In this document: in pieces, positions 7,813-16,165 of the stretch
Layout of the letters: each line of letters begins with the position of its first letter
Position numbering within the stretch: position 1 is the stretch's first letter
Assembly (NCBI RefSeq): GCF_003149675.1
Contig: NZ_LWMS01000006.1
Coordinates: 1 to 32,846 of the forward strand
DNA length: 32,846 nucleotides
Reading direction: 5' to 3'
Source: Methanosphaera cuniculi
GTDB taxonomy: Archaea > Methanobacteriota > Methanobacteria > Methanobacteriales > Methanobacteriaceae
Position numbers and translations under genes: made by a program
Notes under the pieces: model-generated
Databases searched by the model: none
The model's input: only the letters and a program-made list of their open reading frames with translations
What the model was told of the DNA's origin: nothing

Positions 7813-8494
7813 TTCTTTTCACCATCCATTAAGTTTATTATTTTTTTTGTTAATAAAAAAGAGATTTTTTTTCTAAAAAGATTATTTTTTTTCCATCTCT
7901 TTTTTTTTTGTAAAATTGTATTATCTTCCTTTAATTTTTTTACATATATTTTTTTTGATAAAAAAATAAGCAATATTACTCAAAAATTATTTTTTGTATG
8001 AAAATTAAAAAAAAAAATAATTCTTTTAAATTATCTCATCTTTTTTTTTGAAGATAAAACCATCTTTCCAGTAGTCTTTTTCTTTGATGAAAAACTAATT
8101 TAATTCCTTTTTAATTTTTTATAACAAAAAAACCTAAAAAACCTACCTAAATATCTTTTTGTTAAAAAAAATAATGATCTTATATTAAGATTAAAAAAAA
8201 GGAAATTTCATCAAAATTTTAAGCTTATATATTTTGTATTCCTATTTTTTTGTCTTATGGTATTTTTTTTTATAATAACTAAAAACCTAATAATTTTATT
8301 ATAAAAAAAAATTAACCACTTTTCTTTAGTGTAATTAGCTTAATAATAAAAATATATAATATTATCATTAGAATATGATTTTATTTTTGAAAAAATATTA
8401 GATCAAACCTAAATAATATATTCTAGTATTTTTTCCATTATTCTAACATAATATAACTATTTAATATATTAGTGTTTATTTAATATAAAGTTTA
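7813..8494. other. AT-rich gap between rrp42 and L37Ae
   Basis: About 680 bases, nearly all A and T, with no convincing gene on either strand. The run of nine A at 8303-8311 would act as a poly-T terminator for the exosome transcript on the minus strand, and the part near L37Ae presumably holds that gene's promoter. No RNA gene could be recognised. Confidence 0.5.
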
Positions 8495-8656
8495 TTATTT
8501 TAAATTATTAATGATATTAAGAAGTTCTTTACTTTTAACCTCAGAAAGTTTAATTATACGACTTATCTCATCCATCTGTAGTGTATCAAGTCCACATTTT
8601 TGCATAGCACAAAGTGTCATATCTTCCCTAAAGCCCACAGATAAACTTGCCTGCAT
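8495..8656 (-). pseudogene. rrp42: Rrp42 C-terminal remainder, displaced frame
   Basis: Reading on from the upstream gene in the other frame gives a continuous match to the expected Rrp42 C-terminus, including LSVGFREDMTLCAMQKCG, ending at TAA 8495-8497. From an ATG at 8654-8656 it could be a separate 53-residue polypeptide. That ATG overlaps the premature stop of the upstream part as TAATG and has GAGG (8665-8668) eight bases ahead, so coupled translation is possible. Homology also extends a further nine codons upstream of this ATG, back to about 8683, which argues that the original gene was continuous. Whether this is a broken gene, a sequence error or a split protein cannot be decided from the window. 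Confidence 0.7.
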
Positions 8657-9294
8657 TATAATTTCCTCATTATATGTTGCATCATATATATCTGGTTGTT
8701 TATTTTAGTAGCAGTTGTAAGAGTACACTTATTTTTAATAGGAAGTTCCATTAAAATATCCTCATCAACTGTAACTTCATTATTAACACAGCTTGCTGTT
8801 GGTATTTTTGTAGTCATAAGAGCACATATTGCACCAAGTGCTGCTGCATCCATCATATTACCATCAAAATCAACAATATAAATATCAACATATAACTTCC
8901 AGACCTTATCTGATTCAATAATACATAATTCCTTAAGATCAATAAGGGGAGCTTCACGTATTGTACGATCAACTACTCGTGATATTTCAACAGTAAACTT
9001 ATTAGGAGGACCATGTTCAAAATTACGATTAGCAACAGCAAGAGATTCTGTATTAATAATAAGAATTCCCTCATCTGGTGAATTATTAAATGGAGTTGAA
9101 AGTTGAGCTTTAACACCAGCAATAACAGTTGTATTTCCAATTGAAACTAAAGCTGAACCATTAGCCTTACTTATATAATTAGTTTTAACAGTTATGTCCC
9201 TGTATTGTGTGAATTTACGTCCATCAACACGTCTTCCTTCACTAAGTAAGTCATAGATTGTTTCTTTTGAAACTTCAGAAATAACATTAACCAT
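8656..9294 (-). CDS. rrp42: Exosome subunit Rrp42, main part, frameshifted at 3' end
   Basis: 212 residues as read, with about 203 native residues of the RNase PH-like exosome subunit Rrp42 followed by nine unrelated ones (ending MRKL) before a premature TAA. Family motifs include EGRRVDGRKF near residue 20, GSALVSIGNTTVIAGVKAQ and DEGILIINTE. In archaea Rrp42 is the non-catalytic partner that forms the hexameric ring with Rrp41 and helps bind RNA. The frame breaks at an (AT)4 tract, 8684-8691; dropping one TA unit would restore a 265-residue protein ending at 8495, the normal length. The start ATG has GAGGTGA provided by the last codons of Rrp41, whose stop codon directly precedes it. Confidence 0.88.
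   Translation of the reverse strand: MVNVISEVSKETIYDLLSEGRRVDGRKFTQYRDITVKTNYISKANGSALVSIGNTTVIAGVKAQLSTPFNNSPDEGILIINTESLAVANRNFEHGPPNKFTVEISRVVDRTIREAPLIDLKELCIIESDKVWKLYVDIYIVDFDGNMMDAAALGAICALMTTKIPTASCVNNEVTVDEDILMELPIKNKCTLTTATKINNQIYMMQHIMRKL
8684..8691 (-). other. Dinucleotide tract at the rrp42 frameshift
   Basis: ATATATAT inside the rrp42 coding region, exactly where homology passes from one frame to the other. A gain of one TA unit (or loss of one base) explains the shift. No typical X-XXY-YYZ slippery heptamer is present. Confidence 0.65.
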
Positions 9295-9990
9295 TTATAA
9301 TTCACCTCGATATTTGTTAAGTAATGCTTCACGTTGCATTTGATTTATAAATTCACATCCTGCATATGCAAGATTTAATGCTTCATTAAATTCATCTTGT
9401 GTTAAGTTTCCATCCATCTGAAGAAATGTTATTTCACCTGTTCTTGGCATTATTGCAACAGGTATATCAGCATTTCCTGTTTGATCTTCTTTTTCTGATA
9501 AATCAAGTACTATTGTATCATCTACTTTTCCAACAGCACATGCACTAATAAGATCACGCATTGGAATTTCAGCATCAGCTAATGCCAGACTTGCTCCTAC
9601 TATTCCAAGACAACGAGTTCCACCTTCAGCTTCTAGTACTTCTATTGAAATATCTATTGAAGATCGTGGATATTTCTCAAGAAATACACATGGTGTTATT
9701 GCCTCTGATATTAGTTTAGATATTTCTGTTGATCGTCTATCATTTCCTGGTCTTTTTCGTTCTACAACTGAAAATGGTGCCATGTTATATTTACACCGGA
9801 GTACTGCTCCATCTGGTTTTGAATGTTTTTTTGAATGTAGTTCACGTGGTCCATATACTCCAACTAGTATTTTATTTCCTCCACATTCAATGTAGGCTGA
9901 TCCATCTGCATTATTTAGTATGCCTACTTTCATTTTCATGTTTCTAAATGTAGTTGGTGATCTTCCATCTTCTCGTATAAATTCATCCAT
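9295..9990 (-). CDS. rrp41: Exosome catalytic subunit Rrp41
   Basis: 231 residues, a single RNase PH domain and the catalytic chain of the archaeal exosome, which degrades RNA 3'-to-5' by phosphorolysis and can add heteropolymeric tails. Visible family features are the N-terminal [16 protein letters not shown], the phosphate/RNA-binding stretch [18 protein letters not shown] near residues 78-95, [12 protein letters not shown] near 125-137, and the acidic cluster in [14 protein letters not shown] near 165-178 that carries active-site aspartates. Its TAA abuts the rrp42 ATG, so the two ring subunits are co-translated. The ribosome-binding site is weak (GAGAGATGAT overlapping the end of rrp4). 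Confidence 0.95.
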   Translation of the reverse strand: MDEFIREDGRSPTTFRNMKMKVGILNNADGSAYIECGGNKILVGVYGPRELHSKKHSKPDGAVLRCKYNMAPFSVVERKRPGNDRRSTEISKLISEAITPCVFLEKYPRSSIDISIEVLEAEGGTRCLGIVGASLALADAEIPMRDLISACAVGKVDDTIVLDLSEKEDQTGNADIPVAIMPRTGEITFLQMDGNLTQDEFNEALNLAYAGCEFINQMQREALLNKYRGEL

Positions 9991-9997
9991 ATTTTAA

Positions 9998-10672
9998 TCA
10001 TCTCTCGTTTTGGAATTTTATCAGCATACTTTGTACATCTTTAATTAGATTGTATTTGAATGGTTCTTTTTCTATTAGTTTTACAACTTGTATTGTTTTT
10101 TCAATATCTTCATTTAGCCCATTTATCCATATTAAACCATTTTTAGCTACAATTATATCTGTATGTGTATATTCTTGTATCATGTTTGTTAGAAATGCGT
10201 TTTCTTCACTTAGAAAATGTATTGTTGGCTGTTTTACATGTATTATAAATCCTTGATTAAATTTTCCAAGTCCATGTGATCTAAGTGTAAGTTTTACACG
10301 GTGAATTTCATCAACATTACTTACACGTAGAAGTAACATGTCATTCATATTTATTATGTTTGAAATGTTTTGTTCATTTTTATCATATAATTCTGATGTT
10401 AAAAGAAATCCATTATATGAACTGTTTATATCTATTGTCCATGATGAGTATGATGATCCTATAACACGTCCTATTATAAGATCTCCATATTCTGGGTTAT
10501 ATGAGTATTTAAATGGTATTACTGATACTTTTTCTGAGTTAAAATATACAAGTCCTGCTGTATCTGAGTAGATTTTATCGTTTTCATGAAATGTGAATCT
10601 ACCTGTTGTGTAGTTGTTATCAGCTAGTAAAGTTCCTGGTAGAACCATTTCCTTATTTTCAACATATCGCAT
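9998..10672 (-). CDS. rrp4: Exosome RNA-binding cap protein Rrp4
   Basis: 224 residues. An N-terminal domain (about 1-60) with LPGTLLADNNYTTGRFTF precedes an S1 RNA-binding domain (about 60-135; GDLIIGRVIGSSYSSWTIDINS) and a C-terminal KH-type domain (about 140-210; GLIWINGLNEDIEKT in place of the usual GxxG-rich loop). Rrp4 sits on top of the Rrp41-Rrp42 ring and guides poly(A)-rich RNA into the pore. The gene is seven bases upstream of rrp41, so the three exosome genes form one unit. The ribosome-binding site is weak. Confidence 0.92.
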   Translation of the reverse strand: MRYVENKEMVLPGTLLADNNYTTGRFTFHENDKIYSDTAGLVYFNSEKVSVIPFKYSYNPEYGDLIIGRVIGSSYSSWTIDINSSYNGFLLTSELYDKNEQNISNIINMNDMLLLRVSNVDEIHRVKLTLRSHGLGKFNQGFIIHVKQPTIHFLSEENAFLTNMIQEYTHTDIIVAKNGLIWINGLNEDIEKTIQVVKLIEKEPFKYNLIKDVQSMLIKFQNER

Positions 10673-10758
10673 ATTATATCAACACATCATGTTTAATTTT
10701 TTTTTAGTTTTATAAGTTGAGTTTGGATAATAAAATGTGAAGAAGGTTTTTATTATTC

Positions 10759-11454
10759 TTATTTTATGAGTTTACTTTCAACTTCTCCATGTGTTAAACC
10801 ACTAAGAGCTGTGAAGAATTCATCTTGAAGTCCACCTGGTATTTCAACAATTCCAATCCAGCTTCCATCACTTTCCCATTCTTCTTTTTGAAGTTTTCCA
10901 TATTGATTTATTGTTGAGTATGCTTTTCCTGCATATGTTCCTGGTATTTTTATTGCTACTTGTACTTTTTCAATTCTTATTGGTATTTTTGTTAGTATTG
11001 CTTTTACTGTTGGCTGGATTTGTTCTTCCACAGTTTTCATAGGATCAATATGTACCTTTGCTTCTTCCATTGCTTTTTGAATTCTTTTTGGTGGATGTGG
11101 TAGTTTAGTTTGTGGATTTATTGCTTCTCGTGCTATTTGATTTATTACTTGTTTGGTTTTTTCTTCTTGCATTTGACGTTTTTGTTGTGCTGTTATTTGT
11201 ATTGTTCCTTTATGGAGTATTTTATCTGCTACTTCTAGTGCATCTGTTGTTTCAAAGGCTTTCATCATTGTTTCTTCTGATGCTTTATCTGCTTTATGTG
11301 CATCTTTAAATACTTCTTCAACAGCTAATACATCTTCAATTGCTATGTCTTCTCCACGTTTATAATCTGCTGCAAGTTCTGCATCTACTAGTATTTCAAA
11401 TCTTTCACCGTAACTTTCAAGTCTTGCTATTACTGCTTCATCAACATTAACCAT
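10759..11454 (-). CDS. Ribosome maturation factor SBDS/Sdo1 homologue
   Basis: 231 residues with the three-domain SBDS layout. The N-terminal FYSH domain (about 1-90) includes [20 protein letters not shown], a central helical domain runs about 95-165 ([20 protein letters not shown] is a strong family signature), and a C-terminal ferredoxin-like domain ends with [17 protein letters not shown] with its GTPase partner releases the anti-association factor aIF6 from the 50S subunit. A GGAGAA site lies ahead of the ATG. Position between proteasome alpha and Rrp4 is the conserved archaeal arrangement. Confidence 0.95.
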   Translation of the reverse strand: MVNVDEAVIARLESYGERFEILVDAELAADYKRGEDIAIEDVLAVEEVFKDAHKADKASEETMMKAFETTDALEVADKILHKGTIQITAQQKRQMQEEKTKQVINQIAREAINPQTKLPHPPKRIQKAMEEAKVHIDPMKTVEEQIQPTVKAILTKIPIRIEKVQVAIKIPGTYAGKAYSTINQYGKLQKEEWESDGSWIGIVEIPGGLQDEFFTALSGLTHGEVESKLIK

Positions 11455-11893
11455 ATTATTTATTCTCCTATATTTTTTTTTAAGTATTTAGTTATTAGAA
11501 CTTTTTTTTTTTCATATTTATTTTTTCTTTTTATTTATATTCTAATTTTTTTTTATCTTATATTACTATATTTTCTTTGAAATTGTATAAATAAGATTAT
11601 ATCATATAAAAAAAATCATTTAAAAAAAAGTATAAACATGAAAAAGTATGGGATATATTAGTAAATTAGTAGTTTTATGTACATAAAAAAGTAAGTTAAA
11701 ATTAAAGTATTTTTTTTTAGAAAAATAAAATGAAATTTAGATAGAATTAATGTATATTATTTATTATTTTATAAAAAAAAGATAAAAAAAAGGTTAATTT
11801 ATAAAAAATTGTATTTTATATAAAAAATTTATAAAAAAAATAGGAAGAAAAAAAAGTGGATGGTGAATAGTTAGTTTTATTGTTTTTTTTTAA
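11455..11893. other. Gap between SBDS and psmA genes
   Basis: About 440 AT-rich bases without a supportable gene. The psmA-side end carries probable termination tracts (listed separately); the SBDS-side end must contain a promoter if transcription stops there, but no single TATA box stands out in this composition. Confidence 0.45.
11833..11855 (-). terminator. Poly-T terminator after psmA
   Basis: Two runs of eight A on the plus strand (11833-11840 and 11848-11855), read as T8 tracts on the minus strand, start 39 bases after the psmA stop. Confidence 0.45.
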
Positions 11894-12778
11894 CTATTCT
11901 TCTTCATCTTTTGATTCTTTATCTTCAGCTTCTTCAGCTTCTTCTAGTTTTTCTTCGTTTTCTTTTTTATTTTTTTCTTCTTCTTCTTTTTGAAGTTTTG
12001 CTTCAGCTTCTGCTTTTGCTCTTTCTTCTGCTTCGATTTTTTCTTGTTCTTTGTTTCTGATAATTTTAGTTACATATTCGTCTATTTCTTTTTCATCAAG
12101 TTTTGAGTATTTTTCTGTTTCTTTGGATATTACTGCTATTTCTATGTTGTCTTCATCTGTGATTTTTCCATCTGTTGCAACATATATTCCTTCTATTGCA
12201 AGTTCTATTGCTTCATCAAGGCTCATGTCTTCTAGGTATTTTTCTTCAAAGAGTTCTAGTGTTTTGTCACGTCCTAGTCCTATTGAGGTTGCTTTGTATT
12301 CAACTAGTGCTCCACTTGGATCTGTTTCAAAGAGTTTGCATTCTCCATCTGATACTCCACCGATGAGGAGTGATATTCCAAATGGTCTGATTCCACCGCT
12401 TTGGGTGTACATTTGTTCTAGATCTCCGATGTATTTTGCAAGTCCAGTTACTGATATTGGTTCATGGTACTGTAGGCGGTTGATTTGTGCTTGATTTCTT
12501 GAGATGTCTACAAGTCTTCTTGCATCTGCTACTAGTCCACTTGATGCTGTTGCTATGTGTTCATCGATTTTGAAGATTTTTTCAATTGAGGATGGTACAA
12601 TTAATTTGCTTTTTACTTTTTTGTTTACTGCAAATACTACTCCATCTTTACATATGATTCCTACTGATGGTGTTCCTCTTTTCACTGCTTCTCTTGCGTA
12701 TTCTATCTGAAATAGTCTGCCATCTGGGCTAAATACTGTTAGTGCTCTGTCGTATCCTGCACCTGAAAATTGTTGCAT
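11894..12778 (-). CDS. psmA: Proteasome alpha subunit with long charged tail
   Basis: 294 residues. Residues 1-240 are a standard archaeal 20S alpha subunit: the N-terminal gate and helix region YDRALTVFSPDGRLFQIEYAREAVKRGTP (positions 9-37) and the core strands with GLVADARRLV and RPFGISLLIGG. Alpha rings form the outer gate of the 20S particle and dock PAN or Cdc48 ATPases. Residues 243-294 are an extra lysine-, alanine- and mostly glutamate-rich extension, predicted as a charged helix, making the protein about 40-50 residues longer than typical archaeal alpha chains. The C-terminus of alpha subunits faces outward, so the tail could act at the particle surface. GAGAGGT precedes the ATG. Confidence 0.95.
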   Translation of the reverse strand: MQQFSGAGYDRALTVFSPDGRLFQIEYAREAVKRGTPSVGIICKDGVVFAVNKKVKSKLIVPSSIEKIFKIDEHIATASSGLVADARRLVDISRNQAQINRLQYHEPISVTGLAKYIGDLEQMYTQSGGIRPFGISLLIGGVSDGECKLFETDPSGALVEYKATSIGLGRDKTLELFEEKYLEDMSLDEAIELAIEGIYVATDGKITDEDNIEIAVISKETEKYSKLDEKEIDEYVTKIIRNKEQEKIEAEERAKAEAEAKLQKEEEEKNKKENEEKLEEAEEAEDKESKDEEE

Positions 12779-12906
12779 ATTATTTTACCTCTCTAATTAT
12801 TTTTTTTGATTTATTTTTTTGAAAAAATGTTATTAATTAATGTTATTAATATTTTGTTTTTATTATAATTTTATTTATTTATTTTTTAGAATTTTTGCTC
12901 TATTAG

Positions 12907-12978
12907 TTATTATTACTATTTGTTATTAATATATTTTATCCTAACTTATTATTACTTTTTGTTACTAAATATATTTTG
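12907..12978. repeat. Imperfect 39-base tandem repeat upstream of psmA
   Basis: A unit beginning TTATTATTACT at 12907 recurs at 12946 with a few substitutions and one inserted base. Each copy includes TGTTATTAA or TGTTACTAA, and the same nonamer also occurs at 12828 and 12841. The repeat is 130-200 bases ahead of the psmA start. Confidence 0.5.
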
Positions 12979-13124
12979 TGGTTATGAAAAGATTAATTCA
13001 AAATCAAGAAAATTTAAAGTTAAACGAAAAAAAATCTAATCTTTTTTATATAACCTAAAGATCAAAAATTATTAAAAAAAACTATTAGTTAATTAAGAGT
13101 TTTTCACTAACTCATCTAAAATTT

Positions 13125-13140
13125 AAAAAAAAGAAAAAAA
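13125..13140 (-). terminator. Poly-T terminator after purB
   Basis: On the minus strand this reads T7-C-T8, beginning 44 bases after the purB stop codon. It separates purB from the psmA transcription unit. Confidence 0.5.
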
Positions 13141-13183
13141 TAGGGAAGTTGAAAGTAGATTATATTACATAAAAAAATATAAT

Positions 13184-14551
13184 CTATTGTGGTTCATATT
13201 CATCAATAACATTTTTAGCATAATCTAGTATGTTATCAACAAATTTTTCACAACTTCCAAGATAGGTGTGTGGATCCATTGTTTCATCAATTTCTTCTTG
13301 TGTTAAGTATTTTTTAATTTCTTCTTGATTTGATAATACTTCACGAAGACCTTTATCTTCTGCATATGCATCCATTGAACATTTACGTACTAAAGCATAA
13401 GCACTTTGACGTCCCATACCTTTCTGGGTAAGTTTTGACATGAATCTTTCAGCCATTATAAGACCATTACTTAAGTTAAGATTACGTTCAATATTTTCTT
13501 CATAGAAGTCAAGATTACTAAAGAGTTTAATTGAAAGTTTAAGAATGTAATCAGTTAATATTGAAGATTCAGGTAATATAATACGTTCACTTGATGAATT
13601 TGTAAGATCACGTTCATGCCATAGTGGATTGTTTTGTAATGCAGTATTTACATATGCTCTAATTACACGTGATACTCCACATATACGTTCACCAGTAATT
13701 GGATTTCTTTTATGTGGCATTGTACTACTTCCCACTTGTTTTTCAGGGTCGAATTTTTCTCCAACTTCCATAATTTCTGTACGTTGTAAGTTACGTACTT
13801 CAAGTGCCATTTTCTCAAGTGTACTTGCAATATTTGCTAATGTCATTACATATTCTGCATGATTATCTCTTTGTACAACTTGATTTGATATATGTACAGG
13901 GCTTAAGCCAAGAATTTCAGATACTCTTAAATGTATTTCATATCCAGTATCACCAAGTGCTGCTGTAGTTCCAACTGCTCCTGTCATCATTCCTACACAT
14001 AAATGTTTTTCTGTTAAATCAAGTCTTTCAAGTTGACGTGTTAATTCATCTATGTATATTGCAAATTTCATTCCATATGTTGTTGGTAAAGCGTGTTGTC
14101 CGTGTGTACGTCCTATTGTTACTGTATCTTTTTGTTCATCAGCAAGATTCATTAATACACGCATAAGTTCAATAATTTTAGCTCGTATTATTGTAATTGA
14201 TTCTTTAAGTTGTAGTGATTGGGATGAATCAATAATATCATTACTTGTTGATCCATAGTGAACATATTCACCACTATCTCCATCACATACTTCTTGTAAT
14301 GCTTTCATTAATGCTGCTATATCGTGGTTTGTTGCACGTTCAATTTCATCTACACGTTCTTGTTTAACATACTCTGTTGTTGCTTTACGATTAATTTCTT
14401 CTGCTGCATCTTCAGGTATTAATCCTATTTCACCTTCAGCTTTAGCAAGTGCTGCTTCAACTTTTAGCATGTTTTGTAATTTTGCTTCTTGTTCCCATAC
14501 AGCTTTCATTTCTGGTGTACCGTATCGGAATTCAATTGGATGTATTGCCAT
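13184..14551 (-). CDS. purB: Adenylosuccinate lyase
   Basis: 455 residues, full length. The fumarase/aspartase-superfamily signature GSSTMPHKRNP is at 274-284 and supplies the mobile-loop catalytic Ser; TSND is at 102-105 and GRTHGQHA at 147-154 with the conserved His. The enzyme acts twice in purine metabolism, releasing fumarate from SAICAR and from adenylosuccinate. Its neighbours are RNA- and protein-turnover genes (Pop5 upstream, psmA downstream), and gaps of about 280 and 405 bases with T-tracts flank it, so it is probably transcribed alone. The ATG lacks a clear Shine-Dalgarno sequence (only a TGAT), hinting at a short or absent leader. Confidence 0.96.
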   Translation of the reverse strand: MAIHPIEFRYGTPEMKAVWEQEAKLQNMLKVEAALAKAEGEIGLIPEDAAEEINRKATTEYVKQERVDEIERATNHDIAALMKALQEVCDGDSGEYVHYGSTSNDIIDSSQSLQLKESITIIRAKIIELMRVLMNLADEQKDTVTIGRTHGQHALPTTYGMKFAIYIDELTRQLERLDLTEKHLCVGMMTGAVGTTAALGDTGYEIHLRVSEILGLSPVHISNQVVQRDNHAEYVMTLANIASTLEKMALEVRNLQRTEIMEVGEKFDPEKQVGSSTMPHKRNPITGERICGVSRVIRAYVNTALQNNPLWHERDLTNSSSERIILPESSILTDYILKLSIKLFSNLDFYEENIERNLNLSNGLIMAERFMSKLTQKGMGRQSAYALVRKCSMDAYAEDKGLREVLSNQEEIKKYLTQEEIDETMDPHTYLGSCEKFVDNILDYAKNVIDEYEPQ

Positions 14552-14780
14552 AATAATCAGTTTAAATTAAAGTTTTTTTTGTTATTAAATAAAATGTCTT
14601 TATAATTTTCTATTTTATTCATATAAAATTATACTATAATATTATAATATTTATCTTTTTTATTCTATATTATTATTTATTATACATAACAATATTTTTT
14701 CTTTTATTTATTATAAAAAAAAGTACTTAAGCTAAATATTACAATTTCAAAAAGAAAAACTTTTTATAAAAATGTAGATC

Positions 14781-14806
14781 AAAAAAAATATTTTTCCCAA
14801 AAAAAA
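14781..14806 (-). terminator. Poly-T terminator after Pop5 gene
   Basis: A8 runs at 14781-14788 and 14799-14806 on the plus strand are T8 tracts on the minus strand, starting 26 bases after the Pop5 stop. They support separate transcription of purB. Confidence 0.45.
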
Positions 14807-14832
14807 TAGAATATATAGAAGGGGAGATTAAA

Positions 14833-15201
14833 TTATACTTTTTTTCGTATTGCACGTATTGTTCCTGATACACCAATAATATCTGCTACAATACGTTTGC
14901 CTTTAAAGTATGTAAGAGTGTTAAGCATTGTTATAAAGTCATCTTCATATCCTCGTTGACATTTAACTAATACTGTGTATTTATTTATGTTATCTTTAAA
15001 TTCAATAAAGTCAAAATCAGAAACCCATATATTAATCTTACTTGCATGTATTTCACCATATAAGTTAATTATAGTATTCCAAAGATAAGGTATAAGAGTA
15101 TCTTTAGCTACTTTGTTTTGTGAATAAAGATGAAATGCTATATATCTTTTTTTCTCACGTAGTGTTGGTGGTAGTATTTTTAACTTATTTATCATTACCA
15201 T
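14833..15201 (-). CDS. rnp2: RNase P protein component 2 (Pop5)
   Basis: 122 residues. The opening LKILPPTLREKKRYIAFHLYS is the archaeal Pop5 signature, followed by a ferredoxin-like fold with YTVLVKCQRGYEDDFITMLNTL and the conserved GVSGTIRAIRKKV end. Pop5 pairs with Rpp30 to activate the catalytic domain of RNase P RNA in tRNA 5' maturation. The gene starts about 21 bases after the Rpp30 stop, so the pair is co-transcribed. The first two codons give MVM; either Met could start, and a GGGGAATTGATGG stretch is upstream. Confidence 0.92.
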   Translation of the reverse strand: MVMINKLKILPPTLREKKRYIAFHLYSQNKVAKDTLIPYLWNTIINLYGEIHASKINIWVSDFDFIEFKDNINKYTVLVKCQRGYEDDFITMLNTLTYFKGKRIVADIIGVSGTIRAIRKKV

Positions 15202-15222
15202 AAACCATCAATTCCCCAGCTT

Positions 15223-15915
15223 TTATTTTAGTATTTGTATTCCTTCAATTACACCATTTTGTCGTTTATTAATATTTTCTATAACATCCTCAACATTATT
15301 TGAAATAAATTTAGTCATATCATCTTGTTGTATGTTAAGAAGTCTTCCAAGAGATATCATTGCCTCAGGTGATCTAACATCAAAGAAGTTTTCAGCTCCT
15401 GTTGAGAAAACTACTCTAAAATTAAATTTATCCCTCATTTTAAGAATGTTACGAAGTTGGCTTAATGTACGTGTACGATAAGTTCCACGATTTTTAATAA
15501 TATCCATTAAATTAATGTTAACTGTAATATTATTTTCAACAAGCATACGTGATAAAATATGATTAATTCCATTTCCTCGTAGATCATATGGATGATCAAT
15601 CATGTCAACTTCACGTATTTTACATGTATAATGGTTAAGTTTTGCACTTTTTCCACCTGCAACCATTATTATATCACATTTACGATAGTTTTTTAGTACT
15701 TGATTTCTTAGAATTTGAGGATTTTCTTCATCTACATATATTCCATAGTATAAATCCATACTTGTAAGATTCTGTAGTTTTTCAAATTCATCGCGTGTAT
15801 TTTCATTTACCTCTTTTGCATTATAAAATACACATGCTCCTTTAAAGTTGAATTTATCAAGTGTTTTTATAACATCAATATCTGGTTTAATATTAAAATC
15901 ATAAAAAAAAGTCAT
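15223..15915 (-). CDS. rnp3: RNase P protein component 3 (Rpp30)
   Basis: 230 residues, a PHP-like TIM-barrel protein. Recognisable segments are the N-terminal YDFNIKP strand, DIIMVAGGKSAKLNH near residue 80-93, the conserved DHPYDLRGNGINHIL near 106-120, and FRVVFSTGAENFFDVRSP near 168-185. It forms a heterotetramer with Pop5 on RNase P RNA. GAAGGGA precedes the ATG. A gap of about 250 bases separates it from the upstream COG1325 gene, although in many archaea these genes are tightly linked. Confidence 0.92.
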   Translation of the reverse strand: MTFFYDFNIKPDIDVIKTLDKFNFKGACVFYNAKEVNENTRDEFEKLQNLTSMDLYYGIYVDEENPQILRNQVLKNYRKCDIIMVAGGKSAKLNHYTCKIREVDMIDHPYDLRGNGINHILSRMLVENNITVNINLMDIIKNRGTYRTRTLSQLRNILKMRDKFNFRVVFSTGAENFFDVRSPEAMISLGRLLNIQQDDMTKFISNNVEDVIENINKRQNGVIEGIQILK

Positions 15916-16165
15916 ATAGTTTATTCCCTTCTAAAATGTTAAATATAGTATAAAAAATAAGACAGAAAAATTAAATTCTTTTTTTGAAATTCATATTCAA
16001 AGATATATATTTTTGGAATTTACATCCCTTTTTTTTGTTATTATTAAATAGTGTCTTATTTTAGTAAATAATATAAATAGAAAAACATGAATACCTCTTT
16101 TTTTCCATTTATAAAAAATATAAAAATAATTATTTATTTGTATTCTTTCTTTATTTTTTTTTTAG

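Larger units (their letters stand above)
12779..13183. other. Gap upstream of psmA with repeated motifs
   Basis: About 405 bases without a gene. The psmA-proximal part holds four TGTTAYTAA copies and an imperfect 39-base tandem duplication (separate entry); the purB-proximal part holds a poly-T terminator for purB. The psmA promoter must lie here. Confidence 0.5.

Noticed and set aside
7813-8494. Possible small RNA gene or box C/D sRNA in the rrp42-L37Ae gap
   Set aside because: A TGATGA-like string occurs near 8083 but no suitably spaced CTGA box or stable stem could be found.
5690-8500. Long A and T homopolymer runs considered as CRISPR-like or satellite repeats
   Set aside because: No regular spacing or shared repeat unit; they fit terminators and general base composition.
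8684-8691. Programmed ribosomal frameshifting at the rrp42 break
   Set aside because: No slippery heptamer and no obvious downstream structure, so an indel or coupled restart is the better explanation, though not fully excluded.
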